Part shown: piece after piece, positions 31,789 through 42,823 of the stretch
Position numbering within the stretch: position 1 is the first letter of the stretch
Layout of the letters: each line of letters opens with the position of its first letter
From: an uncultured Polaribacter sp.
GTDB lineage: Bacteria > Bacteroidota > Bacteroidia > Flavobacteriales > Flavobacteriaceae
Direction of reading: 5' to 3'
Assembly: GCF_947495205.1 (NCBI RefSeq)
Contig: NZ_CANLXV010000005.1
Location: 202,149 to 266,148 of the forward strand
DNA: 64,000 nucleotides
The notes under the pieces: model-generated
The model's input: the letters and a program-made list of their open reading frames with translations, nothing else
What the model was told of the DNA's origin: nothing
The model's database searches: none
Translations under genes and position numbers: made by a program

Positions 31789-34700
31789 ATGAATATTTTA
31801 AACGCCGTTATAAAACTTTTTGTTGGAGACAAACAAGAAAAAGATTTAAAGACTTTACAACCTATTGTAGATAATGTTAGAAAATTTGAAAATGAATTTT
31901 CTAAGCTTTCACATGACCAATTAAGAGCTAAAACATTAGAATTTAAAGCGCAAATTAAAGAAGCTACTAAAACATTTACAGATAAAATTACCGTTTTAGA
32001 AGAAGAAGCAAAATCTGCAGATATAGATAGGCAAGAAGATATTTATACAGAAATAGACGCTTTAAAAGATGAAGCCTATACCGTTTCTGAAAATGTTTTA
32101 GAAGAAATAATGCCAGCCGCTTTTGCCGTAGTTAAAGAAACCGCAAAACGTTTTGTAGAAAATGCAGAAATTGAAGTAACAGCAACTCCTTTTGATAGAG
32201 AATTATCTGCAGAAAGAGAAAACGTAGTCTTAGAAGGCGATAAAGCCTATTGGGCAAATTCTTGGGATGCTGCAGGTAAACCAATTACTTGGGACATGAT
32301 ACATTATGATGTGCAGTTAATTGGTGGTTCTGTTTTACACCAAGGTAAAATTGCAGAAATGATGACAGGTGAAGGAAAAACCTTAGTTTCTACCTTACCC
32401 GTTTACCTAAATGCTTTAACAGGTAATGGTGTGCATTTGGTTACTGTAAATGATTACTTAGCAAAACGAGATAAAGCGTGGATGGCTCCAATGTTTGAAT
32501 TTCATGGTTTTACAACAGATTGTATCGATTATCATCAACCAAATTCAGATGCTAGAAGAAAAGCCTATAATGCAGACATTACGTATGGTACCAATAACGA
32601 ATTTGGTTTTGATTACTTACGTGATAATATGGCAAGTTCCAAAGACGATTTGGTACAAAGAGCACCCAATTATGCCATTATAGATGAAGTAGATTCTGTT
32701 TTAATTGATGATGCAAGAACACCTTTAATTATCTCTGGTCCAATACCACAAGGAGATAGACATGAGTTTACAGAACTAAAACCGTTAGTTGCAGATATTG
32801 TTAGCTTGCAAAAACAAAAATTAGTTGGTGTTTTGGCAGAAGCTAAAAAATTAATTGCAGATGGTAATGATAAAGATGGTGGTTTTTTACTTTTAAGAGT
32901 TTATAGAGGTTTACCAAAAAACAAAGCATTAATTAAGTTTTTATCTCAAGAAGGTATCAAACAAATCTTGCAGAAAACAGAAAACTATTACATGCAAGAT
33001 AACAACAAATTAATGCCAGAAGTAGATGAAGATTTATGGTTTGTTGTAGAAGAAAAAAATAATCAAATTGATTTAACAGATAAAGGAATTGCACATTTAT
33101 CAGAAAAAACAAACAACGATTCTTTCTTTGTTTTACCAGATATTGGTGTAAAAATTGGTCAAATTGATGCATCTGATAAAACTGCAGAAGAAAAAGCGGC
33201 TGAAAAAGAAGAATTATACAAAGATTTTAGCATAAAAAGTGAGCGTATTCATACCATGAATCAACTTTTAAAAGCTTATACAGTTTTTGAAAAAGATGTG
33301 GAATATGTTGTTATGGACAACAAAGTTATGATTGTTGATGAGCAAACAGGTCGTATTATGGATGGTCGTCGTTATTCAGACGGATTGCACCAAGCCATAG
33401 AAGCCAAAGAAAATTGTAAAATTGAAGATGCAACTCAAACTTTTGCAACGGTAACTTTACAAAATTACTTTAGAATGTATCGTAAACTGTCTGGTATGAC
33501 AGGAACAGCTATTACAGAAGCTGGCGAGTTATGGGAAATTTACAAACTAGATGTTGTAGAAATTCCTACCAACAAACCAATTCAAAGAGATGATAAACAA
33601 GATTTAGTTTATAAAACGGCTCGAGAAAAATACAACGCAGTAATTGAAGATATTGTAAAATTAGTTGCAGAAAAAAGACCAGTTCTGGTAGGTACAACTT
33701 CTGTAGAAATATCTGAATTATTAGGTAGAATGTTACAAATGCGTAAAATTCCACATAATATTTTAAATGCAAAATTACACAAACGTGAGGCAGATGTTGT
33801 TGCTGAAGCTGGTAATCCTGGTGTGGTAACTATTGCAACAAACATGGCTGGTCGTGGTACAGATATTAAACTTTCTGCAGCAGTAAAAGAAGCTGGTGGT
33901 TTAGCAATTATAGGTACAGAACGTCATGATTCTAGAAGGGTTGATAGACAGTTAAGAGGACGTGCAGGAAGACAAGGAGATGTTGGTTCTTCTCAATTCT
34001 ATGTTGCTTTAGATGATAATTTAATGCGTTTATTTGGTTCTGACAGAATTGCAAAAATGATGGATAGAATGGGATTAAAAGAAGGTGAAGTTATTCAACA
34101 TTCTATGATTACCAAATCTATAGAAAGAGCGCAAAAGAAAGTAGAAGAAAACAACTTTGGTATTAGAAAGCGTTTGTTAGAGTATGATGATATTATGAAC
34201 TCACAACGTGAATTTGTTTACAAAAGAAGAAGAAATGCTTTAGATGGTAAACGTTTGCAAGTAGATATTGCAAATATGATTTATGATACTTGTGAATCAA
34301 TTATCAATAGTAATAAAGCTGTAAAAGATTTTCAAAATTTTGAGTTTGAGTTGATTAAATTCTCCTCTATGACATCTCCTTTCTCTGAAGATGAATTTAC
34401 AAAATTATCTGAAAAAGAATTAACAGATAAACTATATGATATTGTTAACGAACATTATAAAAATAAAATTGAAAGAAATAGTGTTTTAGCTTTCCCTGTT
34501 ATAAAAGATGTTTATGAAAATGAAGGTGATAGATATGAACGTATTGTTGTGCCTTTTACAGACGGAATTAAATCTTTACAAGTTGTTACCAATTTAAAAG
34601 AAGCTTACGAAAGTGAAGGAAAAAGTTTAGTAACAGATTTTGAAAAAAATATTACACTTGCCATTATAGATGAAAATTGGAAAGAGCATTTACGTAAAAT

Positions 34701-35127
34701 GGACGAGTTAAAACAGTCTGTACAAAATGCTTCTTACGAACAAAAAGACCCACTTTTAATTTATAAGTTTGAAGCTTTTGAATTGTTTAAAACTACTGTA
34801 GATGATATTAATAAAGAAGTATTATCTTTCTTATTTAAAGGTGAATTACCACAACAATCAAATCAGATTTCTGAAGCACGTCAGCAAAAAAGAGAAAGTT
34901 TAAGTACTAGTAAAGCAGATGTACAAAACACAACTGAACAAGCTATTTCTAACTCAAGACAACAGTCTGCAGAACCTGTAGAAACAGTTGTTAGAGAACA
35001 ACCAAAAATTGGTAGAAACGAGCGTGTTACTATTAAAAACGTAATGAGTGGCGATGAAAAAGAAGTGAAATTTAAACAAGCCATTCCTTTAATAGAAAAA
35101 GGAGAATGGGTAGTTGTTCAAAAATAA
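31789..35127 (+). CDS. secA: Preprotein translocase ATPase SecA
   Basis: The motor that drives proteins through SecYEG. Walker A is [17 protein letters not shown] near residue 189, with the [14 protein letters not shown] box near 300. [13 protein letters not shown] near 631 and GRGTDIKLS near 690 belong to the second helicase domain, with [20 protein letters not shown] after it. It is 1112 aa, longer than E. coli SecA because of family-typical insertions (for example residues ~340-480). The usual zinc-binding CxC tail is replaced by a basic end [17 protein letters not shown], as in other Bacteroidetes. It is monocistronic, with a strong terminator. Confidence 0.97.
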   Translation: MNILNAVIKLFVGDKQEKDLKTLQPIVDNVRKFENEFSKLSHDQLRAKTLEFKAQIKEATKTFTDKITVLEEEAKSADIDRQEDIYTEIDALKDEAYTVSENVLEEIMPAAFAVVKETAKRFVENAEIEVTATPFDRELSAERENVVLEGDKAYWANSWDAAGKPITWDMIHYDVQLIGGSVLHQGKIAEMMTGEGKTLVSTLPVYLNALTGNGVHLVTVNDYLAKRDKAWMAPMFEFHGFTTDCIDYHQPNSDARRKAYNADITYGTNNEFGFDYLRDNMASSKDDLVQRAPNYAIIDEVDSVLIDDARTPLIISGPIPQGDRHEFTELKPLVADIVSLQKQKLVGVLAEAKKLIADGNDKDGGFLLLRVYRGLPKNKALIKFLSQEGIKQILQKTENYYMQDNNKLMPEVDEDLWFVVEEKNNQIDLTDKGIAHLSEKTNNDSFFVLPDIGVKIGQIDASDKTAEEKAAEKEELYKDFSIKSERIHTMNQLLKAYTVFEKDVEYVVMDNKVMIVDEQTGRIMDGRRYSDGLHQAIEAKENCKIEDATQTFATVTLQNYFRMYRKLSGMTGTAITEAGELWEIYKLDVVEIPTNKPIQRDDKQDLVYKTAREKYNAVIEDIVKLVAEKRPVLVGTTSVEISELLGRMLQMRKIPHNILNAKLHKREADVVAEAGNPGVVTIATNMAGRGTDIKLSAAVKEAGGLAIIGTERHDSRRVDRQLRGRAGRQGDVGSSQFYVALDDNLMRLFGSDRIAKMMDRMGLKEGEVIQHSMITKSIERAQKKVEENNFGIRKRLLEYDDIMNSQREFVYKRRRNALDGKRLQVDIANMIYDTCESIINSNKAVKDFQNFEFELIKFSSMTSPFSEDEFTKLSEKELTDKLYDIVNEHYKNKIERNSVLAFPVIKDVYENEGDRYERIVVPFTDGIKSLQVVTNLKEAYESEGKSLVTDFEKNITLAIIDENWKEHLRKMDELKQSVQNASYEQKDPLLIYKFEAFELFKTTVDDINKEVLSFLFKGELPQQSNQISEARQQKRESLSTSKADVQNTTEQAISNSRQQSAEPVETVVREQPKIGRNERVTIKNVMSGDEKEVKFKQAIPLIEKGEWVVVQK

Positions 35128-35153
35128 TTGGCACTATTTTTTTAATAAAATTA

Positions 35154-35190
35154 AAGTCTGTTTAGAAAATACTAAACAGACTTTTTTTTA
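35154..35190 (+). terminator. secA terminator
   Basis: AAGTCTGTTTAG and CTAAACAGACTT form a perfect 12-pair stem with a six-base loop, then eight T bases. Confidence 0.87.
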
Positions 35191-35281
35191 TGAATTCATT
35201 CAACCTAAAATCACAATATTATAGTTTATAAGACAAAAGAAATCCCACAGAAAAATAGCGAAGATTGGATAATTAGAAAAC

Positions 35282-35325
35282 AAAAAAAAATCCGTTAAGA
35301 ATTAATTCTTAACGGATTTTTTTTT
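35282..35325. terminator. Bidirectional terminator, perfect 28 bp palindrome
   Basis: ATCCGTTAAGAATT and AATTCTTAACGGAT are exact inverse complements, flanked by an A-run on the left and a T-run on the right. On the minus strand it ends folE (31 bases past its stop), and on the plus strand it backs up the secA terminator. From 35191 to 35281 nothing else is seen. Confidence 0.82.
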
Positions 35326-35356
35326 GAAATACTCTTGTTTGTACAGCAATTAAAAG

Positions 35357-36022
35357 CTAGAATTGGGTATCCATTTGTAAATACTGTAAAAACTCTTTTT
35401 TAGTTTCCTTTTCTTTAAATTTACCTCCAAATTCTGAAGTTACTGTAGAACTTTCAATATCTTTAATTCCTCTAGAATTCACACATAAATGTTTGGCATC
35501 TATAACACAAGCTACATCTTCTGTACCTAAAGCATTTTGCATTTCTTGCACAATTTGCATCGTTAAACGCTCTTGAACCTGTGGTCTTTTTGCAAAATAT
35601 TCTACAATTCTATTCATTTTAGACAAGCCAATTACTTTACCATTAGAAATATAAGCCACATGTGCTCTGCCAATAATTGGTAATAAATGGTGCTCGCAAG
35701 TAGAGTACACAACAATGTTTTTTTCTACCAACATTTCACCATAATTGTAGTTATTTTCAAAAGTAGATGCTTTGGGTTTGTTTACGGGATTTAAGCCCAT
35801 AAACATCTCATTTACAAAAGCTTTTGCAACTCTTTTTGGTGTTCCTTGTATACTATCGTCGTTTAAATCCATTCCTAAAGTATGTAGAATGTCTTTTACG
35901 CTATTTTCTATTTTGGCTATTTTTTCTTGGTCAGAAATGGCAAAAGCGTCTTCCCTTAAAGGGTTTTTTGCTGATGTTGCTATATGATTTTCACCTATTT
36001 CGTCTATTCTTTCGTCATTCAT
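35357..36022 (-). CDS. folE: GTP cyclohydrolase I
   Basis: It converts GTP to 7,8-dihydroneopterin triphosphate for folate synthesis. VYSTCEHHLLPIIGRAHVAYI near residue 109 contains the zinc Cys and the two catalytic-site histidines, and CVINAKH-like DVACVIDAKHLCVNSRGIKD near 173 supplies the second zinc Cys and active-site His. The RVAKAFVNEMFMGL helix near 65 is also typical. The N-terminal 35 residues are a variable extension. At 221 aa the length is normal. It lies between a bidirectional terminator and an AT-rich 227-base gap. Confidence 0.96.
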   Translation of the reverse strand: MNDERIDEIGENHIATSAKNPLREDAFAISDQEKIAKIENSVKDILHTLGMDLNDDSIQGTPKRVAKAFVNEMFMGLNPVNKPKASTFENNYNYGEMLVEKNIVVYSTCEHHLLPIIGRAHVAYISNGKVIGLSKMNRIVEYFAKRPQVQERLTMQIVQEMQNALGTEDVACVIDAKHLCVNSRGIKDIESSTVTSEFGGKFKEKETKKEFLQYLQMDTQF

Positions 36023-36249
36023 TCTTTGTTCGATTCTAATATTTCAAACGTTTATTAAAGTGCAAATTTACAAGTTTACAAACTATTTCGTTTAGTTTTT
36101 TATCAATTATAATTATGCATCTATTTTTAAAAACTTTTTTTGCTTTTATTCCTGCTCTTTTTAGAAAGTTTGTGTCTAAAGTATGTATAGAAAAATTTTA
36201 CTTCTAACAGTTCAATTTACACTGGTTAATAAATTAACAGTTTAGCAAA

Positions 36250-37614
36250 CTACTTTAATTTATCTATTAATTCAGATAATGAACAAGATACTTGCTCGCT
36301 AGAATTCATGTTTTTTAATGTAAATAATTCTCCTTCAACTTTAGAAACCACAAACTCAATTGCTCTGTTTGTAACATATTTCCACTGTCTTTTTTGCGCT
36401 TTATTGCTTTCGCCTAAGTCAGGATAAAATTCTGATTTGATATTATTCTTTCTCAAGCTTTTTATCGCTTTCATTTTAAGTACATCTGTACTTGCATCAA
36501 AATTTAAGAAAATTACCTTTGGTTTTGGCAAATCTACAGACTTAAATAAACCTAATTCTTCTAAAACGAGGTAAATTCTATCCAACCCAAAAGAAATACC
36601 AACTCCAGAAATATCTTTTAAGCCAAAAATTCCTGTTAAATCGTCATACCTTCCTCCTCCACCAATAGAACCCATTTTTACACCTTGTGGCGCAGCAACT
36701 TCAAAAATTGCGCCTGTATAATAATTTAGGCCTCTTGCCAAAGTTACATCAACTTCTAAATTTGCGGTTTCTAAACCCAATTCATTTACGGCATTAATTA
36801 CAAAACGCAACTCCTCTACTCCTTTTGTACCTTCTACTGATGTTGCTAACATGTTAGCCAAAGCATCTAGATTTTCTAAACTTGTTCCGTTAAAAGTAAA
36901 CAAAGGTTGTACTTTTTGTATGGCTTCCTCAGTAATTCCTTTAGAAAGCATTTCTGCCTCAACCTTTTCTTGACCAATTTTATCTAACTTATCTAAAGCT
37001 ACTGTAAAATCTATTAATTTATCTTGTGCACCAATTACTTCTGCAATACCAGAAAGTATTTTTCTGTTATTCATTTTTATGGTTGTACCCTCTAAACCTA
37101 AATTGGTAAAAACAGTATCATACAACTGAATAAATTCTACTTCTTGCCATAAAGATTTGCTTCCAACAACATCTGCATCACATTGAAAAAACTCTCTAAA
37201 ACGTCCTTTTTGTGGCCTATCTGCTCTCCAAACAGGCTGAATTTGATATCTTTTAAATGGAAAAGTAATATCGTTTTGGTGTTGTACAACATAACGCGCA
37301 AAAGGCACTGTTAAATCATATCGTAATGCTTTTTCTGAAATTTGAGTGGTTACTTTTAAACTGTTTTTTTCTGATAAAAGCTGGTCATCTGCTTTCTTTA
37401 AAAAATCGCCAGAATTTAAAATTTTAAAAATCAAACGATCTCCTTCTTCACCATATTTGCCCATTAAAGTTGATGAATTCTCAAAACTTGGTGTTTCTAT
37501 AGGTTGAAATCCGTAAGTTTCAAAAGCGGTTTGAATCGTATTTATAATATAAGTACGATTTGCTACTTCTGTTGGCGAAAAATCTCTGGTTCCTTTTGGG
37601 ATACTTGGTTTCAT
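36250..37614 (-). CDS. hisS: Histidyl-tRNA synthetase
   Basis: A class II synthetase that charges tRNA-His. Motif 1 is around YGFQPIETPSFENS near residue 34. Motif 2 is KRYQIQPVWRADRPQKGRFREFFQCDADVVG near 121. The histidine-specific LARGLNYYTGAIFEV is near 288, and motif 3, GISFGLDRIYLVL, is near 335. The anticodon-binding domain occupies residues ~360-454. The PSIPKGTRDFSP start is standard. The gap to folE contains a 30-codon open frame that I do not believe, and otherwise no signal. Confidence 0.97.
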   Translation of the reverse strand: MKPSIPKGTRDFSPTEVANRTYIINTIQTAFETYGFQPIETPSFENSSTLMGKYGEEGDRLIFKILNSGDFLKKADDQLLSEKNSLKVTTQISEKALRYDLTVPFARYVVQHQNDITFPFKRYQIQPVWRADRPQKGRFREFFQCDADVVGSKSLWQEVEFIQLYDTVFTNLGLEGTTIKMNNRKILSGIAEVIGAQDKLIDFTVALDKLDKIGQEKVEAEMLSKGITEEAIQKVQPLFTFNGTSLENLDALANMLATSVEGTKGVEELRFVINAVNELGLETANLEVDVTLARGLNYYTGAIFEVAAPQGVKMGSIGGGGRYDDLTGIFGLKDISGVGISFGLDRIYLVLEELGLFKSVDLPKPKVIFLNFDASTDVLKMKAIKSLRKNNIKSEFYPDLGESNKAQKRQWKYVTNRAIEFVVSKVEGELFTLKNMNSSEQVSCSLSELIDKLK

Positions 37615-37723
37615 TTTTTAATTATGAATTGAAAATTAAACGTTACGAATTATAGTAAAAACCTATGAATTCGTACTTTAAAATTTGTAATTGTGAATTG
37701 AGTCGGCAAATATCGTGAAAAAG

Positions 37724-38671
37724 TTATACTTTTTTGTTAGTTACCACCCTTTTATTTCGTTGTCTTAAACTATAAATAGATGCGTTTAACTCAAAACCCA
37801 ACAATAAAATCATAGCATTTAACCAAACAAACAACATTAAAATTAAAAGTGTACCAATAGAACCATATAATTGGTTGTATTGTGCAAATTTAAGCACATA
37901 AATACCAAACAAATAAAACGTACATAATGATAAGAATGTTGTTAATATTGCCCCAGCAGAAAAAAACCGAATTTCTTTTACTTGCTTTGTTCCATATCTA
38001 AACAGTAAAGAGACAATTGTAAAAATCATCAATAAAAAAAGCAAACTTCTACCGTAATAAAATAAATTTAAATCTGTAGTGTCTAGCCAACCTATTTCAT
38101 CAATTTTTGCCAAAGCTACCTGATAAATTATTACTAAAATAATGGTAACTATTAAAAAAAGAGAAGTTAATAAAGATACTCCTAAAGCTACGAAATACGA
38201 TTTAAAAACGCTTCTAAACTCAGTAACATGATAGGAATATTCAAATCCGCCAAAAATTGCATTTACACCGTTTGTCATTAAAAAAATAGACAATAAAAAA
38301 CCAAAAGAAAGCAAACCACCATATTGGTTGTTTACAATATCTCCTATAACCACATTTACGGCTTCAAACGTTTGTGGTGGTAAAATATCTTTTATAAAAG
38401 AAAACAAACCCTCTTGAAAACCTTCTATAGGAATGTATGGAATAAGCGTTAAAATAAATAGTAAAAACGGAAAAACCGCCATGAAAAAACTGAATGCAAT
38501 ACCACCAGCTCTTGACGTTAAAGCACCTCTAACAATTCCAATAAAATAGAGTTCTAAAATATCATACAAAGACATCCCTAATAAACCCGGAACTTTTATT
38601 TGCTTCCCGAATTTAACAAGCCTCCCAATAATTGGAATTTTTGCCAGTTTGTCTTCTATATCTTTACTCAT
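37724..38671 (-). CDS. YihY/BrkB-family inner membrane protein
   Basis: An integral membrane protein of 315 aa with six predicted helices. The conserved pieces are RAGGIAFSFFMAVFPFLLFIL near residue 54, NGVNAIFGGFEYSYHV near 135 (the YihY G-x-x-x-A-x-N pattern), and the last helices around IGTLLILMLFVWLNAMILLLGFELNA. It was once called ribonuclease BN in error; the family's role is unknown, with envelope or transport functions suggested. It is 100 bases upstream of hisS on the same strand. Confidence 0.9.
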   Translation of the reverse strand: MSKDIEDKLAKIPIIGRLVKFGKQIKVPGLLGMSLYDILELYFIGIVRGALTSRAGGIAFSFFMAVFPFLLFILTLIPYIPIEGFQEGLFSFIKDILPPQTFEAVNVVIGDIVNNQYGGLLSFGFLLSIFLMTNGVNAIFGGFEYSYHVTEFRSVFKSYFVALGVSLLTSLFLIVTIILVIIYQVALAKIDEIGWLDTTDLNLFYYGRSLLFLLMIFTIVSLLFRYGTKQVKEIRFFSAGAILTTFLSLCTFYLFGIYVLKFAQYNQLYGSIGTLLILMLFVWLNAMILLLGFELNASIYSLRQRNKRVVTNKKV

Positions 38672-38742
38672 TTTTTGGAGTTGTCTCTTTTATCTTTTAG
38701 AGATTTTATTATTTCGATTTGATTATATCTAAGCTTATAAAA

Positions 38743-39312
38743 TTATTCAATACTAATTTTGTAATCTAGCAACAAGCCATCTATTGTATTTCTGCTAAAT
38801 TTAGCGCCTTTTAGTTTATTTTCTGAAGGATTGATATTAAAATTAAAGCTTGTTCTAAAATCTACCTTTTCTAAATTTGTATTCTCAAAAATAGCGTTTT
38901 TAAAATCTGAATTATTAAAAACACTGTTTGATACATTGGTTTCTGTAAAATCTACTTCTTGTAAATTGCAATTTATAAAGTGTGTACTAGGTATTTTTAA
39001 TTGATAGAATGAAGAAAAACTTAACTGACAGTCTTTAAAACGAAACTGTAATAAAAAAGTATCTACCTCATTAAATTTTACGCCAATCATTTTACAATTT
39101 ATAAAATTTGTATCTCTAAAAGCCGTATTTTTTACTATTGTATTGCTAAAGTTACAATCTATAAATTCGCATTCTATAAATTGAATGTTAGAAGCGTGAA
39201 TTGCTTCAAAATTACAATTTGTAAACGTACAATTGTCATATTCACCTTTATTGATTTTGGTTTTTGTAAAATCTAGTTTTACATAAGATTCACTTTCAAA
39301 ATAATTATCCAT
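38743..39312 (-). CDS. Pentapeptide-repeat protein
   Basis: A 189 aa right-handed quadrilateral beta-helix made of A(D/N)LxX repeats, from FTNCNFEAIHASNIQFIECE near residue 29 to NLEKVDFRTS near 155. A break near residues 85-105 (EVDTFLLQFRFKDCQLSFSS) divides it into two coils, as in DNA-mimic proteins of the Qnr/MfpA type. I see no signal peptide. Gyrase protection is possible by analogy but not shown, and many such proteins have no such role. Confidence 0.87.
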   Translation of the reverse strand: MDNYFESESYVKLDFTKTKINKGEYDNCTFTNCNFEAIHASNIQFIECEFIDCNFSNTIVKNTAFRDTNFINCKMIGVKFNEVDTFLLQFRFKDCQLSFSSFYQLKIPSTHFINCNLQEVDFTETNVSNSVFNNSDFKNAIFENTNLEKVDFRTSFNFNINPSENKLKGAKFSRNTIDGLLLDYKISIE

Positions 39313-39362
39313 GTTTGTTATTCCTGCTTAGGCAAGCATTTCTTTTTATTTTTAATACTAAA

Positions 39363-39382
39363 ATTCCTGCCTTTGCAGGAAT
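39363..39382. repeat. Short palindrome ATTCCTGC-CTTT-GCAGGAAT
   Basis: An eight-pair perfect stem with a CTTT loop lies just past the nadC stop. A diverged relative, ATTCCTGCCTAGGCAAGAAT, sits at 60915-60934 after rdgB, and a TTCCTGC/GGCAAG pair precedes it at 39320-39335. The design resembles the ATTCCTACGGAAT palindrome of the 4146-5047 array, so all may be one dispersed family. Confidence 0.5.
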
Positions 39383-39388
39383 AAAAGC

Positions 39389-40246
39389 TTAAAACGCTTT
39401 TAAACTTAAGTCTAAATTATAAACAGAGTGTGTTAAAGCTCCCGAAGAAATAAAATCTACACCACATTCTGCATAATTTCTAATGGTTTTTTCGTTAATT
39501 CCGCCAGAAGATTCTGTTAAACAAGTATCACCAATTAAAGCTACGGCTTTTTTGGTATCTTCAAAATTAAAATTGTCTATTAAAATTCTGTACACACCAG
39601 GAACCGATAAAATTTCTTTGATTTCTGCTAAACTTCTAGCTTCTACAATAATTTTAATATCAATATTTTTTTCAGCTAAATAATTTTTAGTTTTTGTAAT
39701 TGCTTGGGTAATTCCTCCAGCAAAATCTATGTGATTATCTTTAATCATTACCATATCATACAAAGCAAATCTATGGTTTACGCCACCACCAATTTTTACA
39801 GCCCATTTTTCTAAAGCCCTTATGCCAGGTGTGGTTTTTCTAGTGTCTAAAATTTTAGTTGATGTACCTTTTAATAAATTTACAAAAAAAGCAGTTTTTG
39901 TAGCAATAGCACTCATTCTTTGCATTGCATTTAATACCAAACGCTCTGCCATTAAAATAGATTGTGATTTACCTGAAACATGAAAAACAACATCGCCAAA
40001 TTTTACTTTTTCTCCGTCATTTATAAAAGTTTCAACCTTTAAATTAGCATCAACATAATTAAAAACTTGTTTTGCAAATGCTACTCCTGCAATAATACCT
40101 TCATCTTTAACTAGTAATTTTGCTTTACCAGCTGCACTTGCAGGAATACAAGAAAGTGAAGTATGATCTCCATCGCCAACATCTTCTCTAATGGCGTTTT
40201 TTATAATTAAATCTAATTCGTTTTGAAATTGTGCTTCTGATATCAT
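39389..40246 (-). CDS. nadC: Quinolinate phosphoribosyltransferase
   Basis: It makes nicotinate mononucleotide from quinolinate and PRPP in NAD synthesis. DVGDGDHTS near residue 22, MAERLVLNAMQRMSAIAT near 99, the ILDTRKTTPGIRALEKWAV block near 131 and HRFALYDMVMIKDNHI near 159 are the core motifs. ILIDNF near 222 and ESSGGIN near 245 complete the barrel. At 285 aa the length is normal. Quinolinate could also arise from the kynurenine genes at 5-10 kb, but the ACMSD there would divert it, so this gene more likely serves the aspartate route. Confidence 0.95.
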   Translation of the reverse strand: MISEAQFQNELDLIIKNAIREDVGDGDHTSLSCIPASAAGKAKLLVKDEGIIAGVAFAKQVFNYVDANLKVETFINDGEKVKFGDVVFHVSGKSQSILMAERLVLNAMQRMSAIATKTAFFVNLLKGTSTKILDTRKTTPGIRALEKWAVKIGGGVNHRFALYDMVMIKDNHIDFAGGITQAITKTKNYLAEKNIDIKIIVEARSLAEIKEILSVPGVYRILIDNFNFEDTKKAVALIGDTCLTESSGGINEKTIRNYAECGVDFISSGALTHSVYNLDLSLKAF

Positions 40247-40384
40247 AAATTATATATTCTGATGTAAAAATAACAATGATTTTGAAAATAAAGAGATAAT
40301 TACATGAATTATAAGGAGAAATCTAATTTTAAATACCAAAAAAGTATTTTTTTAAAATAAAAATTCAAAAAAAACAAAACCTAT

Positions 40385-42196
40385 TTAGAGTGATAGGTTA
40401 ATGACAACGCGGGTTCCTTTGTCTTTTTCTGAATTCATAAACAAACGCCCATTTATGTAACTAATGCGTTCTTTCATAAATAAAAGCCCCATACCTTTAT
40501 CTGTTTCTGATGATTTTAATTCTTCCTTATTAAAACCTATACCATCATCTTCTATGGTAATACTTAACATACTTTTTGTATGATTAATTACAATTAAAAT
40601 ATAATTAGATTCTGCGTATTTAATAGCATTATTTACAGCTTCTTGCGTAATTCTATACAAATTGGTTTCTACCAAAGAATCTAAACGTTGGGCGAAATTG
40701 GTTTTATTGTCAAACAAAATATTTTTACCCGTTAATTTATTTAACTGCATCGTTAATTTTTGTAACGCGGGTGCAACTCCATAATCTGTTAATTCTGGTG
40801 GTGTTAAATTAAAGGTTGCCATTCTAACACCTTGTATAATTTGTTTTGTTAGTTGCTTTAAATTGTTTATTTTATTTGTTGAATTTGCTAAACTTTCTGT
40901 ATTTATAGATTCTACCGTAAATTTTAAGGCAGTTAACATTTGCCCAATTCCGTCATGAATATCTTTTGCTACTCTTTTTCTTTCCTCTTCTTGTGCATCT
41001 ATAATTTTACTAGAAAGTATTTTTTGTGCTTCTATTTCTTGGTTGTATTTCTGATTAGAAACTTCATTTAAAGTAGCTTCATTTAATTTTCTTCTTGAAA
41101 TATTAGAACAGAGTATTAATATTTTTTTCTCTACACCAACACTCTTAATAGGAATTATAGACATTTCTAACCAAAGGTTATTTCCTGTATTTGTAGTAAC
41201 CTCTACTTCTCCTTCCCAAATATTTTTACGATTTCTTATTAAATTTTTAAGATAAATTTGTTGCCCTTGATCTACTGTAAGCAATTCTTCTACAGATCCT
41301 TGCACTGTATTTGAAGACAGATTTAGTAAATTCTGAAACTTTTCACTCATATACAAAGCATCACCTTTTGTATTGGTACTTACAAATAAAACTGCGTTGT
41401 CTATAGCATAATTTAACTCTTGCAATTCTTGTAAAGATGCTTCTTTTTGATTGTACATTTTTTGCAGCTCCAATGCCTTTTCTTGCTCTTCTTCTTTAGA
41501 TAATGAAAGTTGTTTTATAGTATCTCTTATCTTTAAAGAAATTGGCCTGAATAAAAATAGAATTTCTGTAGCTAAAATTAATAAGGATATTATTAATAAC
41601 GCCCCTTCTAAAAATTTTAGCTTTTCTACTTTAGTTTTACTAATTTCATCATATTTAAATACAATAGCGTTCATCTTTGATAAAAATGAACTTTCATTGG
41701 CAAGAATAATAGTTAAATTATCATCAAAATTATTATTTAAGGCTGCATTTGAATTACCTGCATTTAGCAATAAACTTTCTACGGCTTTATGCATAGGTAA
41801 AAAATGAACATCTAAATCTTTAAACATTTTTAAGATTACCTTATTCATTTCTTTTGGCAACTCTAAATCTTTGTTACCTTTTTGTAAACTTTTATGAGAA
41901 TTTACCCAAAGTTTATGGGTGTTTGATAAGGTTTTTAAAAGGGCTTTTTGTTGATTGGGGTTTGTGCTGTTTTTAAGTTGAAGTGCTTCTTTGGTTAACT
42001 TTTGACTTAACATTCTTTGACGCCCAGCAATATTAATAACTCTAGAATCATTAATTTGAGTGCTAATATGATCTTGAATTAAAAACTGAGCTATAATAAT
42101 AGAAAATGCCACTGCTAAAAAAGCAAACAGATACAAACGCCTTAACTTTTTAAATATTTTGGCATCTAAACCGGTATTTTTATCAGTTTTTTTCAT
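40385..42196 (-). CDS. NarX-like sensor histidine kinase
   Basis: A 603 aa membrane kinase. Two helices (residues ~17-37 and ~197-217) flank a periplasmic sensor with [20 protein letters not shown] near residue 53, the P-box-like PilJ/NarX motif for nitrate or nitrite binding. A PAS-like region (~255-375) follows. The HisKA_3 helix [18 protein letters not shown] near 405 carries the phospho-His, and the ATPase domain has [19 protein letters not shown] near 515 and DDGIGF and [11 protein letters not shown] near 557-580. It is the last gene of the nirB-nirD-DUF4202 run, 15 bases after DUF4202. Its partner is probably the NarL-type regulator at 53628. Confidence 0.9.
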   Translation of the reverse strand: MKKTDKNTGLDAKIFKKLRRLYLFAFLAVAFSIIIAQFLIQDHISTQINDSRVINIAGRQRMLSQKLTKEALQLKNSTNPNQQKALLKTLSNTHKLWVNSHKSLQKGNKDLELPKEMNKVILKMFKDLDVHFLPMHKAVESLLLNAGNSNAALNNNFDDNLTIILANESSFLSKMNAIVFKYDEISKTKVEKLKFLEGALLIISLLILATEILFLFRPISLKIRDTIKQLSLSKEEEQEKALELQKMYNQKEASLQELQELNYAIDNAVLFVSTNTKGDALYMSEKFQNLLNLSSNTVQGSVEELLTVDQGQQIYLKNLIRNRKNIWEGEVEVTTNTGNNLWLEMSIIPIKSVGVEKKILILCSNISRRKLNEATLNEVSNQKYNQEIEAQKILSSKIIDAQEEERKRVAKDIHDGIGQMLTALKFTVESINTESLANSTNKINNLKQLTKQIIQGVRMATFNLTPPELTDYGVAPALQKLTMQLNKLTGKNILFDNKTNFAQRLDSLVETNLYRITQEAVNNAIKYAESNYILIVINHTKSMLSITIEDDGIGFNKEELKSSETDKGMGLLFMKERISYINGRLFMNSEKDKGTRVVINLSL

Positions 42197-42211
42197 AGTT
42201 GCAGTTAAAAA

Positions 42212-42793
42212 CTATGCCAAAGCTTTAGAAATTAATTGTGTTTCTTCTTCTGAAAAACGAATTTTTAATGCTGCTTCTTGTCCGTTTTTAGACATTTTAC
42301 CCCAAGTTTTTTGTAGAATATCTATTAATTTTTCTTCGGTGTATTTTTTGGAAAACTTTTTAAAGTAATGTTTTAGAAACACCAAACAAATTACGTCTTC
42401 TAATAATTGGGTTTCTGTGTTTTTTTTCAATTGCTTTTTCTGCAATAAAAATTTTACGTTTTCTGTAACACTCGTATCATAACCTACTTTTTCTAGTATT
42501 TCTGCTGCTTTTTCTGCATGAAATTTATAGAGGTACTTTCTCCATTTTAAATAACCAACTCTATTCATTTCATAAGAATCTCTAGGAATTTCCCACCTGC
42601 AAATGTGCTGGCAACGTACTGCTAATTGTACTGCTTCTGAGGCATTAGGTTCAAATTCTTCTAAAGTTTCGCTCATTCTAATACCATAAAGTAATTCTTT
42701 TGGGTATTCTTTTTCTTGCCAAACTTCTTTGTTAGGATCTTTAGCGTTGGCTTGGTCAAATAATTCTAGTGCTTGGTTAAATTTATTTTTCAA
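42212..42793 (-). CDS. DUF4202 protein
   Basis: A 193 aa soluble helical protein. The motif AVQLAVRCQHICRWEIPRDSYEMNR near residue 54, with following YLKWRKYLYKFHAE near 84, gives a set of conserved His, Arg, Trp and Cys residues that resemble an HD-type metal or nucleotide site. Function is unknown. It lies 30 bases after nirD and 15 before the kinase, and such proteins recur in nitrite or sulfite reduction operons, so a role in nitrite assimilation or siroheme-enzyme upkeep is a fair inference. Confidence 0.84.
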   Translation of the reverse strand: MKNKFNQALELFDQANAKDPNKEVWQEKEYPKELLYGIRMSETLEEFEPNASEAVQLAVRCQHICRWEIPRDSYEMNRVGYLKWRKYLYKFHAEKAAEILEKVGYDTSVTENVKFLLQKKQLKKNTETQLLEDVICLVFLKHYFKKFSKKYTEEKLIDILQKTWGKMSKNGQEAALKIRFSEEETQLISKALA

Positions 42794-42823
42794 GTGTTTT
42801 TTGTATTAATTAGAAATTCAAAT

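Noticed and set aside
35290..35317. 28 bp perfect palindrome as a possible recombination or operator site
   Set aside because: Flanking A and T runs and its place past the ends of convergent secA and folE make a bidirectional terminator the simpler reading.
36115..36207. 30-codon open frame MHLFLKTFFAF... in the gap between folE and hisS
   Set aside because: It is short, has ordinary AT-driven composition and no promoter or coupling. It also lies on the opposite strand to both neighbours.
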